Assembly: GCA_016293065.1 (NCBI GenBank)
Contig: JAEDEY010000054.1
Span: forward strand, 1-13,983
Direction: 5' to 3'
From: Bacteroidales bacterium
Lineage (GTDB): Bacteria > Bacteroidota > Bacteroidia > Bacteroidales > UBA3663
Length of the DNA: 13,983 bases
Part shown: positions 13,895 through 13,983 of the stretch, one piece after another
Numbering within the stretch: the first letter of the stretch is position 1
How the letters are laid out: each line of letters starts with the position of its first letter
Notes under the pieces: generated by a model
Told to the model about the DNA's origin: nothing
Seen by the model: the letters and a program-made list of their open reading frames with translations, nothing else
The model's database searches: none
Position numbers and translations under genes: made by a program

Positions 13895-13975
13895 CTTTTC
13901 TCCCTATCCTTCTTTGTAAAATAAGTATAACAAATCGTAATTTGTGTATTTAAATTTGGATAGTTGGGAGAAAAG
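13895..13975. repeat. Inverted-repeat element B at the right window edge
   Basis: CTTTTCTCCCTATCC (13895-13909) is inverted as GGATA, three extra bases, GGGAGAAAAG (13958-13975). Between the arms lies ACAAAT/ATTTGT (13930-13935 and 13940-13945). Its layout matches element A at 9761-9827: CCCTATC on the left and GATAGT then GGGA on the right, in the same orientation, with AAGAGT following in both cases. Confidence 0.55.
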
Positions 13976-13983
13976 AGTTACCT

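Noticed and set aside
13829..13924. 31-codon plus-strand open frame (MTRMANPISRRVQ...)
   Set aside because: Too short, no recognisable family or promoter, and it runs into repeat element B.
1..13983. CRISPR arrays, tRNA/rRNA genes, insertion-sequence transposases
   Set aside because: No regularly spaced identical repeats, no tRNA or rRNA-like segments and no transposase motifs were recognised by reading.

Overview
The window looks like a chromosomal segment from a Bacteroidales bacterium, probably Prevotellaceae or a close relative. The evidence is the repeated Bacteroidetes-type promoter (TTTG, 19-21 bases, TAnnTTTG) upstream of many genes, the lack of strong Shine-Dalgarno sequences, and lineage-typical proteins: a DUF2795 protein, a GVHSPF-type methyltransferase-like protein, a BlaI/TonB/plug system, a DUF6249 protein next to an ECF sigma factor, and a Bacteroidetes-type tyrosine integrase. 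The genus is inferred, not shown.

Positions 1-9615 are mostly ordinary chromosome. The 3' part of ftsY overlaps rimO by 4 bases. A bidirectional hairpin separates them from a convergent S4-domain gene with a long basic tail. Divergent from that gene is a five-helix membrane sulfatase-fold protein of the LTA-synthase type. Next comes a two-gene unit, an SPFH membrane protein plus a small Arc-type ribbon-helix-helix protein, with a 16-base perfect palindrome at the predicted transcription start. After a strong hairpin, prfB (minus strand, no programmed frameshift) is divergent from an M20 deacylase and a degenerate methyltransferase-like gene. A DUF2795 gene with its own terminator closes this part.

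Positions 9616-13983 look like accessory DNA. A tyrosine recombinase is driven by a promoter whose -7 box overlaps an 11-base perfect inverted repeat. A related but diverged inverted-repeat element lies about 4.1 kb downstream, in the same orientation, at the window edge. Between them lie a broken and chimeric blaI gene (in-frame TGA at the conserved Trp codon, then a jump into a TonB C-terminal domain and two plug-like repeats) and a compact operon: DUF6249 membrane protein, ECF sigma factor, and a two-helix membrane protein that could be its anti-sigma factor.

The most interesting points are the paired inverted-repeat elements around the recombinase, the BlaI/TonB/plug deletion fusion, and the SPFH/ribbon-helix-helix unit with its palindrome. 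No tRNA, rRNA, CRISPR array or insertion sequence was recognised.
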